Shown piece by piece: positions 47,860-64,000 of a DNA stretch of 64,000 bases. Both the position numbers and the translations under genes were made by a program. This DNA comes from Liolophura sinensis (lineage: Eukaryota; Mollusca; Polyplacophora; Chitonida; Chitonidae): assembly GCF_032854445.1 (NCBI RefSeq), contig NC_088304.1:35823551-35887550 (forward strand), given 5' to 3'. Numbering within the stretch: position 1 is the stretch's first letter; each line of letters starts with the position of its first letter. The notes beneath the pieces are model-generated. The model saw nothing but the letters and a program-made list of their open reading frames with translations. It did no database searches and was not told the origin of the DNA.

Positions 47860-48540
47860 AATATCCGCAAGAAATTACAAATGCAAACCCAGAAGTCTGA
47901 GGGCAGTTGTTGACAACCGAACTTCGTCGGCAGAGGTTGCGATGGGCTCGAATTGTACGCCGTTGGCAGCGACGTGATTGGCAACGTGTTGTGTTTAAGG
48001 TTGAAACCGCTTCTGCCTGTTCCGAGCCGATGGCAGACAGGTAGTTTACCGTCGAAGAGGCGAACGAACGGCTGTATCATGCGTCCAGGAGATGGTACCG
48101 TTTGGTGGCGGCAGCGTGATGGTATGGGTTGGGATTTGTGGAGAGAACGAACACCACTAGTCATTATCTATGGGAACCTAACAGCCCAGCGTTACGTGGA
48201 TGAAATTCCACGTCCTGTTGTCCTGCCATTCCTTCAACAGTAGCCACCTGGTGTCCTGTACCAGCATGACAACGCCAGACCCCATACAGCTCGAATTGTG
48301 CAGAACTTCCTAGATGCCAACGACGTCAACATCTTGCCGTGGCCTGCGCGTTCCCCAGATATGTCCCCCATAGAACACCTTTGGGATATCATTGGTCGTC
48401 GCGTAAGACAACGGCCACATCTTGCAGCCAATCGCTCTCCAAGATGAATGCCAACGAATCTCATCAGACGTCTGATTTTTTCTATGCATCGGAGAGTTTT
48501 TGCATGCATTGAAGGAAAGGGTGGCCACACGCGATATTGA
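47860..48540 (+). pseudogene. Degenerate Tc1-like transposase
   Basis: Frames on the plus strand give QRLRWARIVRRWQRRDWQRV, RRRGERTAVSCVQEM, GGGSVMVWVGICGERT, YQHDNARPHTARIVQNFL and PWPARSPDMSPIEHLW. The second catalytic Asp (HDNARPH) and the Glu (PIEHLW), 34 residues apart, remain. The SDES block with the first Asp is destroyed near 47995, and stops or frameshifts occur near 48051, 48241 and 48444. It is a different Tc1 subfamily from the intact element at 44.3 kb. Confidence 0.85.
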
Positions 48541-48559
48541 TTGGTTTTGATATTGAGTG

Positions 48560-50080
48560 ATTTTAAAAATAATCAACTTTTTGAATACTCTACCCATTGT
48601 TAACCAAGCTGGAATCGCTATGTTTCTACCCCTTCTCTGTTTATTCACTTGTAAAATGATTTGAGGGCCTCTTTGTCCGTTCTTACTCAAAACTTTCAAT
48701 ATCTAAAGTCATTGGTGTTTTTAATATATTAAACTTCAGTCATCCTGTTTTTTTTTTGCTTTGGCAAAATAAATGGATTTAAATCTTTGTAAAGTTTCTT
48801 TTGACCGTCAGTTTATATTTCAGTTTCCTATACATTTTCGTCACATTTCTAATACAAATACACGCTACAATTTCCAATATATATCTGTAAGATTTCCCAA
48901 ACAGCTTTTCTAACTGTGTACATACACGTTTCCATGCCCTTTGTGGAAGCTTTTCTAGACTATTGTCCATTCTGCACGTTTGATAACATCTTACAGTGAC
49001 CGGCTATAGCAGGCATCTTGTAAATATACTATTCAATATCGCGGACATCCGGAAATAGGCCGTTTAACTCGCGCGAACACACTTACATGCTAACACGCGG
49101 CGGTGAAAACATTGTCTGAACTACATGGATGTTGTCCAAAAACACGTTTTGTTGATCCTCACGATTTGCGTTTGTTGTGCACATTGAAGCCCTGAGTTAT
49201 TGTGTCATTCAACCCAGTATTTACGGTTGCCTCGATTCAGCAGTGTTGGAAATCGTTTGTACTTGGTGTTTTTTCTGACGATGTGTTGAATGTAACCTAC
49301 CCCATCAGCATGATCTCTAGGTGAGAATGGAATGTTGTGGTCAGCATGCACCTATACAGTAAATGAGTAAACCGTAACTATGGTTTATGCCACAGAAACT
49401 CGGCAGTGTTTAGTTAAATGTGTTAGGCTCTCGTCAGCCTTAGCCGTGTTAAGGTGAGTGTACTTAGACAGGGTTGGGCCTAAAGCTCCAGGCACATTCG
49501 ACTTTTATTTTATAATGTTACTACAACGATTTATGGCTGGATTTGCTAAGTGTATAAAACGACATAAGCACCAGCTTCCCATTGTCTTGTCTTTCCAAAT
49601 AAAGAGCAATTAGCGACTGAGACAATGCTATATAGAGAACATTGAAAGTCTTCATTTGAGCGCTCGTGTCAGTCACATGTAACTTAACGCTGAGAATTTT
49701 ATTTCTAAAACAATGTTTTCCTGAAATACAATCATTCAGCGTAATGAGATATTAAACTCCCATGCTAATTTCAGTTGGCTTAAGACGTGTTACGCCGTGC
49801 CACACTGGTATCAATGGTATCTGCTAACTGAAGCTGTAGTTGCAACAGTTTACTTGTGACGTAAGGTAGGTGGCTCGGGGTTTTTAAAATGCCTATATAG
49901 ACCACGTGTAAATACTTCATATTCGAATTTATAGGTCATTTCCTTGACGCCTATAATCTTAATGCTTGCCATGCACTGTACAAAACCGCAAGGCCTTTGG
50001 ACACTCACCCTAAATATAATGTCTTACTCCAAAGTCACTTAGGTGTGTAAGTTCCACAGGCCAAATACTTCCGCCTCTAG
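48560..50080. other. No gene supported
   Basis: No convincing exon or known repeat. Confidence 0.4.
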
Positions 50081-50084
50081 GTAG

Positions 50085-50220
50085 TGCAGTCTGTGTGTAG
50101 ACACCGTGTAAGTCTGTGAGTAGATACCGACTAAATTTGTGTCTAGATATGGATTAAGCCTGTGTGTAGATACCGATTAAGCCTGTGTGTAAATACTGAT
50201 TGACGAAAACCTGTGTGTGA
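50085..50220 (+). repeat. Degenerate 25-bp tandem repeat
   Basis: About five units based on GCCTGTGTGTAGATACCGAT vary in length and sequence. Confidence 0.7.
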
Positions 50221-50673
50221 GAGCAGAAGGAAACAAAACCTACGTAGAGAAATCGAGGGTTGTGTTTCTATGGGTGTAAATATAGAAAATTGTGCTGGGT
50301 CAATTCCATGGTTTCAACATTTGGACTGGCGCCAAAAACCCACCGAAAAGGTCCAACTGTGTTGAAATACAATGTCTCATTTTATTAGTGGGTACACCCT
50401 TACGAATGAAACTGTTCAGCTTGTGCCATCATTCAGATAAAAAAAACTGTGAACGTGAGATGTTTTTCTTTATCGAATAACTAACAATACCACCGAATGG
50501 GTTGAAATAAATGAGCAGCAATATATATCCAGTAGGGTAATAAAAAACAAACTTTAAATTACACCTGACAATGTTAACGCAAATTAGTAACGATAAATTA
50601 TGCTCGAAGAGATAATTAACGGTGTGGTTCAAACCTTTTATTACGTGCATGTACAGTACACATACGTGTATTA

Positions 50674-50874
50674 ATTTATTTATTTGATTGGTGTTTTGCG
50701 TCGTACTCAAGAGGAAACCCACGACCATCCTCAAGTTGCTGGCAGACCTTCTCACTTACGGCCGGAGAGGACGCCAGCATGAGCTGGGGTTGAGGTCACA
50801 TCGACCGCATTGGTGAGAGGATCCTGGGTCATTACGCTGCGCTTGCGCGCTAACCGACTGAGCCACGGAGGCCC
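50674..50874 (-). mobile_element. SINE family 1, nearly complete
   Basis: Reversed, it reads GGGCCTCCGTGGCTCAGTCG (A box), TGACCTCAACCCCAGCTCAT (altered B box), the core GGTCGTGGGTTTCCTC, and an AT-rich tail. The CATAATGCTGGCC core is deleted. Confidence 0.85.
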
Positions 50875-50879
50875 CTCAT

Positions 50880-52300
50880 ATACATGTCAGAATCCACCCC
50901 TAATAAGTGTTAACACTCGCGTTAAGTGTATGCGTCCAAACGTGTTTCGGCTCATGCAGGACGTGGATATATGTATAGCACATGCACATTCAAATTGGCT
51001 AATTGTATTTAATCAGCTTGATTTGAATCGAATACACATATGGAAACTGTCAAATTTGTCAGGTAAGGAACACATATTAACAACGAGAAATAATGATGTC
51101 AGCGCTAACTTACCACGTTTTGCCAGAAACGGTAAGCAAAATTTTGAACTTATTGCCTGTTATTTTGTATTAAATGTGAATGATACAAGAACAAAGTATA
51201 GTGAACGAATACACAGCACATTTTTATAGACGCCATTTTGATGTTTCTTTTCCAGGGGAATTTTTCTCAGATTTTCTGACAACGTACACGTCACTGGCCC
51301 TTGCAGAACTGGACTTCCCATCATTACCTAAAGACACCTAAACTTACAGGACGATGACACGGTATTTTGGGATGGTTATATAGCGTTTAAAATAACCAGA
51401 ACGGATTTAAACAAAATCACCGAAGTTGCTTGATACCGTTAATAGATGAACCATAAGAAGGGCCTTCAGTGACACTCAATCAGTAGTAATGGTAGCGCCG
51501 TGGTAGCGCCGTGGTCGCCCTATGGTATCAAATCTTCACCTATGTGTCTCCGTTTAATACTCACTCGGCCTGCCGAAAATGGTCACGCTGTACACAAGTG
51601 TAACTGTACAAAGCGAAGGCATTGTTTTAGTATTTCACATTTCAGTTTAGCGAGATCAAGACAATAGCAAAATGAAATGAATAATTACTGAGTTCAAATA
51701 TTCAAATTTTGCTAAATGAAAAAATAAAATAAAATAAAGCAGTTGTTCTTGACACAACATTGCAATGAAGACAGTAGTTATATAAAGCTGCGTATGGATT
51801 TTTTGCAGTTCATAAATTCACCCGATACCCAGCAGTGACATTATAATGTCACTAACACCTGACCTAGCAGCTGTGTTTGCATATCTCTTACAGAATCCGA
51901 GGTAAAACCTGACCAAGACTTTCGCTGTTTGTGAAATTGATTGAGTCATGTTTTTGTCATTGATAACAAGTTTATAGATGGCTGCGGAAATCAGTGCTAA
52001 ACGTTACCCTGCTACCGTGGGCATATTTCTGACGAACTTTTTACATGGAACATTGTACATTTCAAAGCAAGCGTTGTTTAATGTATTCTTTGTTATGTAC
52101 TTTGATCAACTTGTTTGATTATTGTTGAATGTTACTTACATAGTGGCCAGTATTATGAGCGCATGAAGTCGCATTTCCTGGTGTACGTAGCCATTAGTAG
52201 TATTGTAAATGTGCAAATGATGCAATGCACTTAATATGATAGATGGAGATTAATATTCAATGTGTTTTGGTTGTTGTTGAACGACAGTATGGCAGTTCGA
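50880..52300. other. No gene supported
   Basis: A 139-codon frame at 50810-51229 (+) starts inside the SINE and has no known motif. A 16-bp direct duplication (GTAGCGCCGTGG twice) is at about 51490. Confidence 0.4.
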
Positions 52301-52311
52301 ATGTTTTCTTG

Positions 52312-52457
52312 ACGCTGACAGTACCACCGCTCTCAACCGCCGGGTGTATGAGAACGTCATGGCGCTGACGGTACCACCGCTCTCAACCGCAAGGTGTATG
52401 AGAACGTCATGGCGCTGACGGTATCACCGCTCTCAACCACTGGGTGTATGAGAACGA
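52312..52457 (+). repeat. 50-bp tandem repeat, 3 copies
   Basis: GCTGACGGTACCACCGCTCT with CAACCGC and GGTGTATGAGAACG occurs three times, about 1.6 kb upstream of the second HtrL-like gene. Confidence 0.9.
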
Positions 52458-52876
52458 GGCTCATTTTAAGTTACTAATTCTGACACAAATTTTGTTCCAG
52501 ATTTTCTGGCACAATTGCTGAATAGTTTGATTTCTTAGGTTGGTTTAAAGGCAGTAATCAATGACGGGATCCCCACTCCAGCACAAGTCAAGATCGACTT
52601 GAGACATCTGCGTTTTAAATTGTGTAGCAGTTAAGACTATATCAAACTGTACTCGGGATTGACTGCATTCATGCCCTGCTATGGCTGCGGTGGGCATTTG
52701 CTTGGCAAAATTGAAAAAAAATGAAGCTAAAACTAAATTCGTTTCATCGTTTCCTATCCATTTATGTTGTCTTAAATCCGAATATGACGTGTTATAAATT
52801 TACATGTTGGGACGTAACAAATATAAATCTGCAATGGAAAACACCAGGATGTGTATAAAAGTAAGGTTCAGATAAG

Positions 52877-53868
52877 AGGACAAGATGCATCTGTATTAAG
52901 TGTGATGATTTGTAATTAGAAAACAAGATGCACCTGTATGAAGTCTGATGGTTTGTAGGCTAATCTGAGGACAAGATGCACCTGTATGAAGTCTGATGGT
53001 TTATAATCACAGGACAAGATGCACCTGTATCAAGTGTGATGGGTTGTAATCACAGGACAAGATGCACCTGTATCAAGTGTGATGGGTTGTAATCACAGGA
53101 CAAGATGCACCTGCAATAAGTGTGATGGTTTGTAATCACAGGACAAGATGCACCTGTATTAATTGTGATGGTGTGTAATCAGAGGACAAGATGCACCTGT
53201 ATTAAGTGTGATGGTTTGTAATCAGAGAACAAGATGCACCTGTATGAAGTCTGATGGTTTATAATCACAGGACAAGATGCACCTGTATTAAGTGTGATGG
53301 GTTGTAATCACAGGACAAGATGCACCTGTTTCAAGTGTGATGGGTTGTAATCACAGGACAAGATGCACCTGCAGTAAGTGTGATGGTTTGTAATCACAGG
53401 ACAAGATGGACCTGTATTAATTGTGATGGTTTGTAATCAGAGAACAAGATGCACCTGTATTAAGTGTGATGGTTTGTAATCATAGAACAAGATTCACCTG
53501 TATTAAGTGTGATGGTTTAAAATCAGAGGACAAGATACACCTGTATTAAGTGTGATGGTTTGTAATCAGAGAACAAGATGCACCTGTATTAAGTGTGATG
53601 GTTTGTAATCATAGAACAGGATTCACCTGTATTAAGTGTGATGGTTTGAAATCAGAGGACAAGATGCACCTGTATTAAGTGTGATGGTTTGTAATCAGAG
53701 AACAAGATGCACCTGTATTAAGTGTGATGGTTTGTAATCAGAGAACAAGATTCACCTGTATTAAATGTGATGGTTTGTAATCTGAGGACAAGATGCACCT
53801 GTATTAAGTGTGATGGTTTGTAATCAGAGAACAAGATGCACCTGTATTAAATGTGATGGTTTGTATCC
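52877..53868 (+). repeat. 43-bp minisatellite, about 23 copies
   Basis: Units of ACAAGATGCACCTGTATTAA plus GTGTGATGGTTTGTAATCA and a short GAGG/CAGG joint run for about 1 kb. Higher-order variants (AAGATTCACC, GATGGGTTG, GAAGTCTGATGG) recur in blocks, which indicates expansion of multi-unit segments. It ends about 125 bases before the predicted exon of the HtrL-like gene. Confidence 0.95.
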
Positions 53869-54006
53869 TTATGGATAAAATGTTGTATCCACGGGCATGC
53901 CGTGAACTACATTACTTACTTAATACCCAGTGGAGGGAAATGTTCAATTTCTGCTCATTTGAGCCAGTTGTTGTCACTGCTTGTTTGTTTTAGGCGTTTT
54001 ATCAGC

Positions 54007-56173
<2,167 letters not shown>

Positions 56174-56429
56174 CAGTGTGACTGAATAGGGCGAGCACTT
56201 TTGCATGGCTGGACTTTAACGTCTGGAAAAGATGAAGAAACAGTAAGAGGTATGTGTATGTATGGAAGACTGGTGGGGTCACTCACATTCTCGAGAAGTC
56301 GAAACTGGGCGTAATTTTCCGCAGATTCTTGACTAGCAGGTTTTATTTAAAGACACACGAACTGTGAACTCTAGAAAACGTAATACGCATTTTCGGGGCT
56401 AGGACTCGTCCTGCCACAAGAAGATAAAG

Positions 56430-56525
56430 TATATATACACGCACCTAATGAATCCTCGTTGTCATATGACTGAAACCTTGTCAAGTGCGACGTTAAACTT
56501 TCAAGGATTCATTCATTCATTCAAA
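56430..56525 (+). mobile_element. SINE 3' tail (family 2-like) ending in ATTC repeats
   Basis: ACACGCACCTAATGAATCCT, GTCATATGACTGAAA and GCGACGTTAAACTTTC lead into a simple ATTC repeat. Similar tails are at 1983-2045 and 58925-58985. Confidence 0.5.
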
Positions 56526-56654
56526 CAGTTTGTCAACACACACACACATAAGTGAGAGACACGCGATCAAATGTCCAGACAGTTTGTGAACACCTAAACA
56601 TACCGACATTTTCGTAAAACACTTCAGCCATTTTCGTTAGATTTCATTCATATT

Positions 56655-56790
56655 ATTGGTGTTTTACGCCATACTCCAGAATATTTCAATTATAAGACGG
56701 CAGCCACCATTACGGTCTAAGGTGAAATCCTCGACCATCTGCAGGTTGCTGACAGACAATTTCACGTACGGTGAACGATTTTCAGCATGC
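56655..56790 (-). mobile_element. SINE family 1, 3' part
   Basis: Reversed, it has CAACCTGCAGATGGTCGAGG and TTGAAATATTCTGGAGTATG, with TTGGTGTTTTACGCC on the plus strand. Confidence 0.7.
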
Positions 56791-57064
56791 ATTTATCACC
56801 CTATAGCTCGACAACACTTTTCACGTCGCAGGAAATAAATAAGACCAGATACGTCAGGCTAAGTTTAGGAAGATTTTCCGTTTTTATTTTCACCTAATGT
56901 AATTTCCGCTGTATCAGCGAAAACCTAATTTGCCCACGCTTGTTTCGAGTTGATCGCACAATGGGTTCTGGGGAACATGACTCTCAAGCCTTTTCATATC
57001 AATCCAACGTGGCCACCATGTCACGTGATTGACGACAGCCAACGCTTTATCCATTTCTACCTTA

Positions 57065-57220
57065 ATTTAATTATTTATTTATTGATTTAACGAAGATTTC
57101 TCCCAGCCTAATGGCTACTAATGAGATCTCCTCGAAGCATCAATTAACAACATAATAGCTAACAAAGTATGTACACATAAATATGGAGATACATATTTCA
57201 GATAACAGCATATAACACAT

Positions 57221-57256
<36 letters not shown>

Positions 57257-57830
57257 TTTGAGTTATGAAAAATGCCAAAGTGTGCGATTCTTTTAGGTAT
57301 GTCGTACTTTCGGTTGGAAGACGTCACCTCTAGTAAACTTCATCTCCTTGCCTTGGGGTGATGTTAAGACTGCGTCTCTAGCTTCATTCGTTAAGAAGAA
57401 ATAACCACGTCCGGTTTCGAAAAAAATGCATTTTCAAAGTCAGCGTCCAAAACTTTATCAGACAGACTATTTCACACAATTTAGAGATTATTGTCAAACT
57501 TGTTATCGACCAGTTTCAACATGGTCAGCAAGTCACGTGATAAAAGGTTTCCAAAAGATAATGTGCACGACTTCAGGTCCTTACCTAAATATTTGAGGGG
57601 TCATAAATATGTGATTTACTGTTTCCTCCCCCAAGAAAAAACGTTCCACAATTTTAGTGACATTAATATTAATCCGAACAGATACAATGGAGATAGTACA
57701 TGTAATTCTAATCAAAACAGAAACAATAAAGATAGTACAGGTAATTCTAGACCACTGATTTCTACCAAATTGCAATTAACATTCCTGCACTTTTTATTTA
57801 GTTCTGCTCGAGCCGTGGTGATAGGGGGCT
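57065..57830 (-). mobile_element. LINE 3'-end relic
   Basis: The left edge, TTATTGATTTAACGAAGATTT through GAGATCTCCTCGAAGCATCA, resembles the 3' UTR at 28720-28790 of the split retrotransposon, and the stretch near 57600 weakly resembles its HYFLDCP block. The 114-codon plus-strand frame here is probably a shadow. A (CA)n run lies at 57223-57254. Confidence 0.4.
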
Positions 57831-57879
57831 TGTAAGCTACCACTACTTATACATTTGCAGGAATAGTCAGAATAAATCC

Positions 57880-57975
57880 CTGGCTGAGGTAAATTGACAA
57901 GCCGTGTTTCACCGGTTAGGTGTGGCCATTTGCCAGCTTTCACACTGTCTTCGCTGCTCTAGTCTTCGATCATAT
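57880..57975 (+). repeat. Dispersed repeat, family R1 (copy 4)
   Basis: GGTAAATTGACAAGCCGTGT, TTCACCGGTTA and TTTCACACTGTC match the copy at 760-870. Confidence 0.55.
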
Positions 57976-57979
57976 TGAA

Positions 57980-58790
57980 CTCCTGAACAGTATATAGGGA
58001 TTATCATAACAGTGTGTGATCCGCGATAGTGCGGTAGGCCGACCCCATACAACGAGAGCTGATACAATACCGCGGAACACACACCTTTATGATAATCTAT
58101 TTATCACATACGTTTATTTTTGCGTAATAAGTGGTCAAAAAGCACTGTTTTAAATCAGTCAGTAGACCGACTTGCCACAACTAGATATCCTGCACCGACA
58201 ACAGTGATGTAAAGTCTACACTTGTTGAAAATACATGTATCATCCCCATGTGTAGCTGTAGCTCCGGTGACTGCACTGGAAATTTTCAGAACGAGCAGTG
58301 ACCATTGATCATGGCGCACCGGTAGAAATTAAACTGCTGCCGACTGATGGGGAGACGAAAGAAGCCGGGTTCATGGAAACGGTAGATGTAAATTTCGGCT
58401 TCATGTAACAAACTTATTCGACCCTGAATGAATTGGATTGATCAACATGTGAATGTTTATCTGCGCGATCTTGTATTTAGGTTGCTTTGGGGATAAAGTT
58501 AAGGATTTTCACCAAGAAAGTCAGTCATATTTTCACTGAGCTTTCTCTAACCATTAATAGCCTTTGTTAACCATGCTTGGTGCGTAGAGGACGTTAATTT
58601 GGGAGCCTGATTTGATTTTGATTTTTCTACTTTTCACTTTCGGTTGCTTTATTAATTGAACAGTGCCTAGAATATAGTCCATAGTAGATGTTCAGCTAAT
58701 ACTAGTAGTTAATTTGTACCTGACTTAAGACAAGATCGGCTGCTATTTTATCATATGTTTGTTATACTTTTGCTTAGAAAAAATATGCTA
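57980..58790. other. No gene supported
   Basis: No convincing exon or known repeat. Confidence 0.4.
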
Positions 58791-58797
58791 ATGTGCA

Positions 58798-58985
58798 TTA
58801 TGGTGGGAGGGAACCGGGTAAAGACCGAAGGAGACCCACGGCCATCCGCAGGCTGCTGTTCGACCTTCCTGTACGACTGGAGAGGAAGCCAGCATGAGCT
58901 GGACTTCAACTCACAGCTCGTCGTCATATGACTGAAAAATTGTTGAGTACGACGTTAAACCCCAAGCACTCACTCACTCACTCAA
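58798..58985 (-). mobile_element. Chimeric SINE: family 1 part plus a different tail
   Basis: Its left part is a reversed family 1 core and head (GGAAGCCAGCATGAGCTGGA). At about 58918 it switches to CGTCGTCATATGACTGAAAA with TTGTTGAGTACGACGTTAAA and an ACTC simple repeat, the tail of another SINE type. It is immediately followed by a full-length family 1 SINE in the other orientation. Confidence 0.6.
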
Positions 58986-58991
58986 CTCACA

Positions 58992-59260
58992 GCGGGGGCC
59001 TCCATGGCTCAGTTGGTTAACGCGCTAGCGTAGCGTAATGACCCCGGAGCCTCTCACCAATGCGGTCGCTGGGAGTTCAAGGGCAGCTCATGCTGGCTTC
59101 CACTCCGGCTGTACTTTGAAAGGCCCCTTCGACAACCTGTGGATGGTCGTGGGTTTCTTTGCCCGCTTTCCTCCCACGATAGTGCTGGCCGCCGTTATAT
59201 AATTGAAATATTCTTGACTACGGTGTAAAACACCAGCCAAATAAGTCAGTAAATAAATCA
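58992..59260 (+). mobile_element. SINE family 1, full-length reference copy
   Basis: The head GGGGGCCTCCATGGCTCAGT has an A box at 59005-59016 and a B-box-like GGGAGTTCAAG. The core has GGTCGTGGGTTTC, TTTCCTCCCACGATAGTGC and TGGCCGCCGTTATATAA, then GAAATATTCTTGACTACGG and an A-rich tail. The head is tRNA-derived and carries the internal polymerase III promoter. Confidence 0.88.
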
Positions 59261-59264
59261 AATC

Positions 59265-60255
59265 ACAGCAACGGCACTGGTGAAAGGCTCCTAGTTATTT
59301 GCGCCACTCTGGCACACAAATGACAGCTTAGCTTGTGTGCATACTCCTTTGACTGCTACACATACAAGCACATGTTAACAACAGCAGTTTTACAAGTATT
59401 TTAATTTAACAATACGGCCGTGCGTGAAATCTGCACCTTATCGCCACCACTGTGCTCAACTAGTTATCTTTGTCATCTTCAAGCTGTGTAGCGCTGCTCA
59501 GTACCACAGTGTATGTAACTCCACGGAGTAATATTTCATGGCACATGGCGCACTGTAATACGATCTAAATTTTGCGCTGCACGTCGAACATTTGGCGGAG
59601 TCACTCAATATTAATCTCGATATTGTCAACGAAACTATCTGTGGTTTTGGGGAATTTCAAGCAAAATGAGTAGAGAGTTGTTTCCCCTGAAGACTTCAGT
59701 CATATTGACCTGCTAAAAGTTTCTGGCATTCAATGATCAAAAACGTACCACACGTTGGTTGGTTGATGGGAAATGTGTTGGACTATTTCTTTAGTTGATC
59801 ACTGTAACCTGGGTGGCTTAAAATAGCAAGTCACATTACGTAGGAATGCAACTACCGATTACATATTTAGGGCTTCAAATCCGAGTGGTTTCCACAGTGC
59901 ACTACTGTTACATTCTCCCAGAAAACTGACCGTCATCTTATAAGGATTTCTCGAGTTAAACAACACTCAAGTGAATAAATATACATAAATAGTAGATAAA
60001 TACAAGGATTTAGAAATTGTAAGCTATTGTCTGATGATAAATTCTCATGTCATTAAAAACAAGGATAACATTATTATGGCAGCTGAATTTACAACACGAG
60101 ACTCTTTCTTCAAAGAACTTTTCCGGTGAGCATTTTTATTGGATAAACCATATTGGGCTGTAAGAGGCTTAAGCATCGAGGCAAAAGTATTTTGAAAAAG
60201 GTAAATATTGGTTGTCGTTGTTGTAGTCAGACATACAAACTCTGCGCTGAATTCA
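59265..60255. other. No gene supported
   Basis: Region downstream of the SLC13-like gene on its minus strand. Its 3' UTR probably occupies the right end, but no clear polyadenylation signal was singled out. Confidence 0.4.
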
Positions 60256-60261
60256 GACCCC

Positions 60262-63633
<3,372 letters not shown>

Positions 63634-63639
63634 CTGCGA

Positions 63640-63860
63640 TAAACGAAAACCGTTTGAAGCCGTCATTTATGCCTTTAACTCATACAAATACAAATCGATT
63701 TTATTTACAGTGACAGAAAGCTAAAAAAAACATAAAAAAACAAAGTCATGCTCTTTAGATGGACAATTCTAAATTATATATAAAAAAATTACATTAGTTT
63801 GTTCTAGATTTTTTCAAGGGTTAAATGCGCTTAATTGTTTGATTTATATGTTCCTTAAAT
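63640..63860. other. Intron sequence, nothing seen
   Basis: AT-rich sequence upstream (minus strand) of the first SLC13 exon in the window. Confidence 0.5.
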
Positions 63861-63864
63861 AGTA

Positions 63865-63998
63865 GCTGTGGCAAGGCCTGACAGGATCTTGCGGGTGGTC
63901 GTGGGTTTCCTCCGAGCTCTGCCGGATTCCTTCGCATCATAATGCTTCCCAGCGTCATATAAGTGAAATATTCACCAACACGAACCAATTAAGTAAAT
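63865..63998 (+). mobile_element. SINE family 1, 3' part
   Basis: GGTCGTGGGTTTCCTCCGAG, CATAATGCTTCCCAGCGTCA and TATAAGTGAAATATTC lead to an A-rich end at the window edge. Confidence 0.75.
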
Positions 63999-64000
63999 AA

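Overview
This is eukaryotic, intron-rich, AT-rich DNA from an animal, most likely a lophotrochozoan and probably a mollusc. The evidence is spliced genes with GT/AG borders, many copies of tRNA-derived SINEs of the kind common in mollusc genomes, a non-LTR retrotransposon, Tc1-like and Mutator-like DNA transposons, MITE-like repeats and many minisatellites. The species cannot be fixed from the sequence. No bacterial operons, CRISPR arrays, rRNA genes or free-standing tRNA genes were seen.

Layout. 0.3-6.1 kb (+): a spliced gene for a secreted protein, made of a signal-peptide exon, five phase-1 cysteine exons with an invariant six-cysteine spacing, and a terminal exon. 8.2-14.9 kb and 16.1-22.3 kb: a direct segmental duplication with large indels; only the first copy holds a two-exon HtrL/YibB-like glycosyltransferase gene (13.26-10.86 kb, -). 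24.9-26.5 kb: broken EGF-like, MULE-like and zinc-finger pieces plus a LINE tail. 28.7-34.4 kb (-): a non-LTR retrotransposon split by about 2 kb of other sequence. 36.3-37.3 kb: a second copy of a repeat also found inside that insertion. 38.7-40.8 kb: an I-PpoI-like His-Me endonuclease pseudogene beside a decayed Mutator-like transposase. 44.3-45.7 kb: an intact Tc1-like transposon. 46.9-47.5 kb: a membrane-protein-like exon (-). 47.8-48.5 kb: a dead Tc1 relative. 52.9-53.9 kb: a 43-bp minisatellite just upstream of a second HtrL-like gene (54.0-56.2 kb, +). 60.3-63.6 kb (-): the last four exons of an SLC13-family sodium/anion symporter, with a frame-breaking lesion at the sodium-binding motif.

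The host genes do not form one obvious pathway. The clearest themes are secretory-pathway proteins that evolve by repetition (cysteine modules in one gene, a heptad stem in the two HtrL-like genes) and a landscape reshaped by mobile elements. The cysteine-module gene and the HtrL-like pair are the most promising under-described biology here. All exon structures are read from splice signals, reading phase and recognisable motifs; no transcript or database evidence was available.
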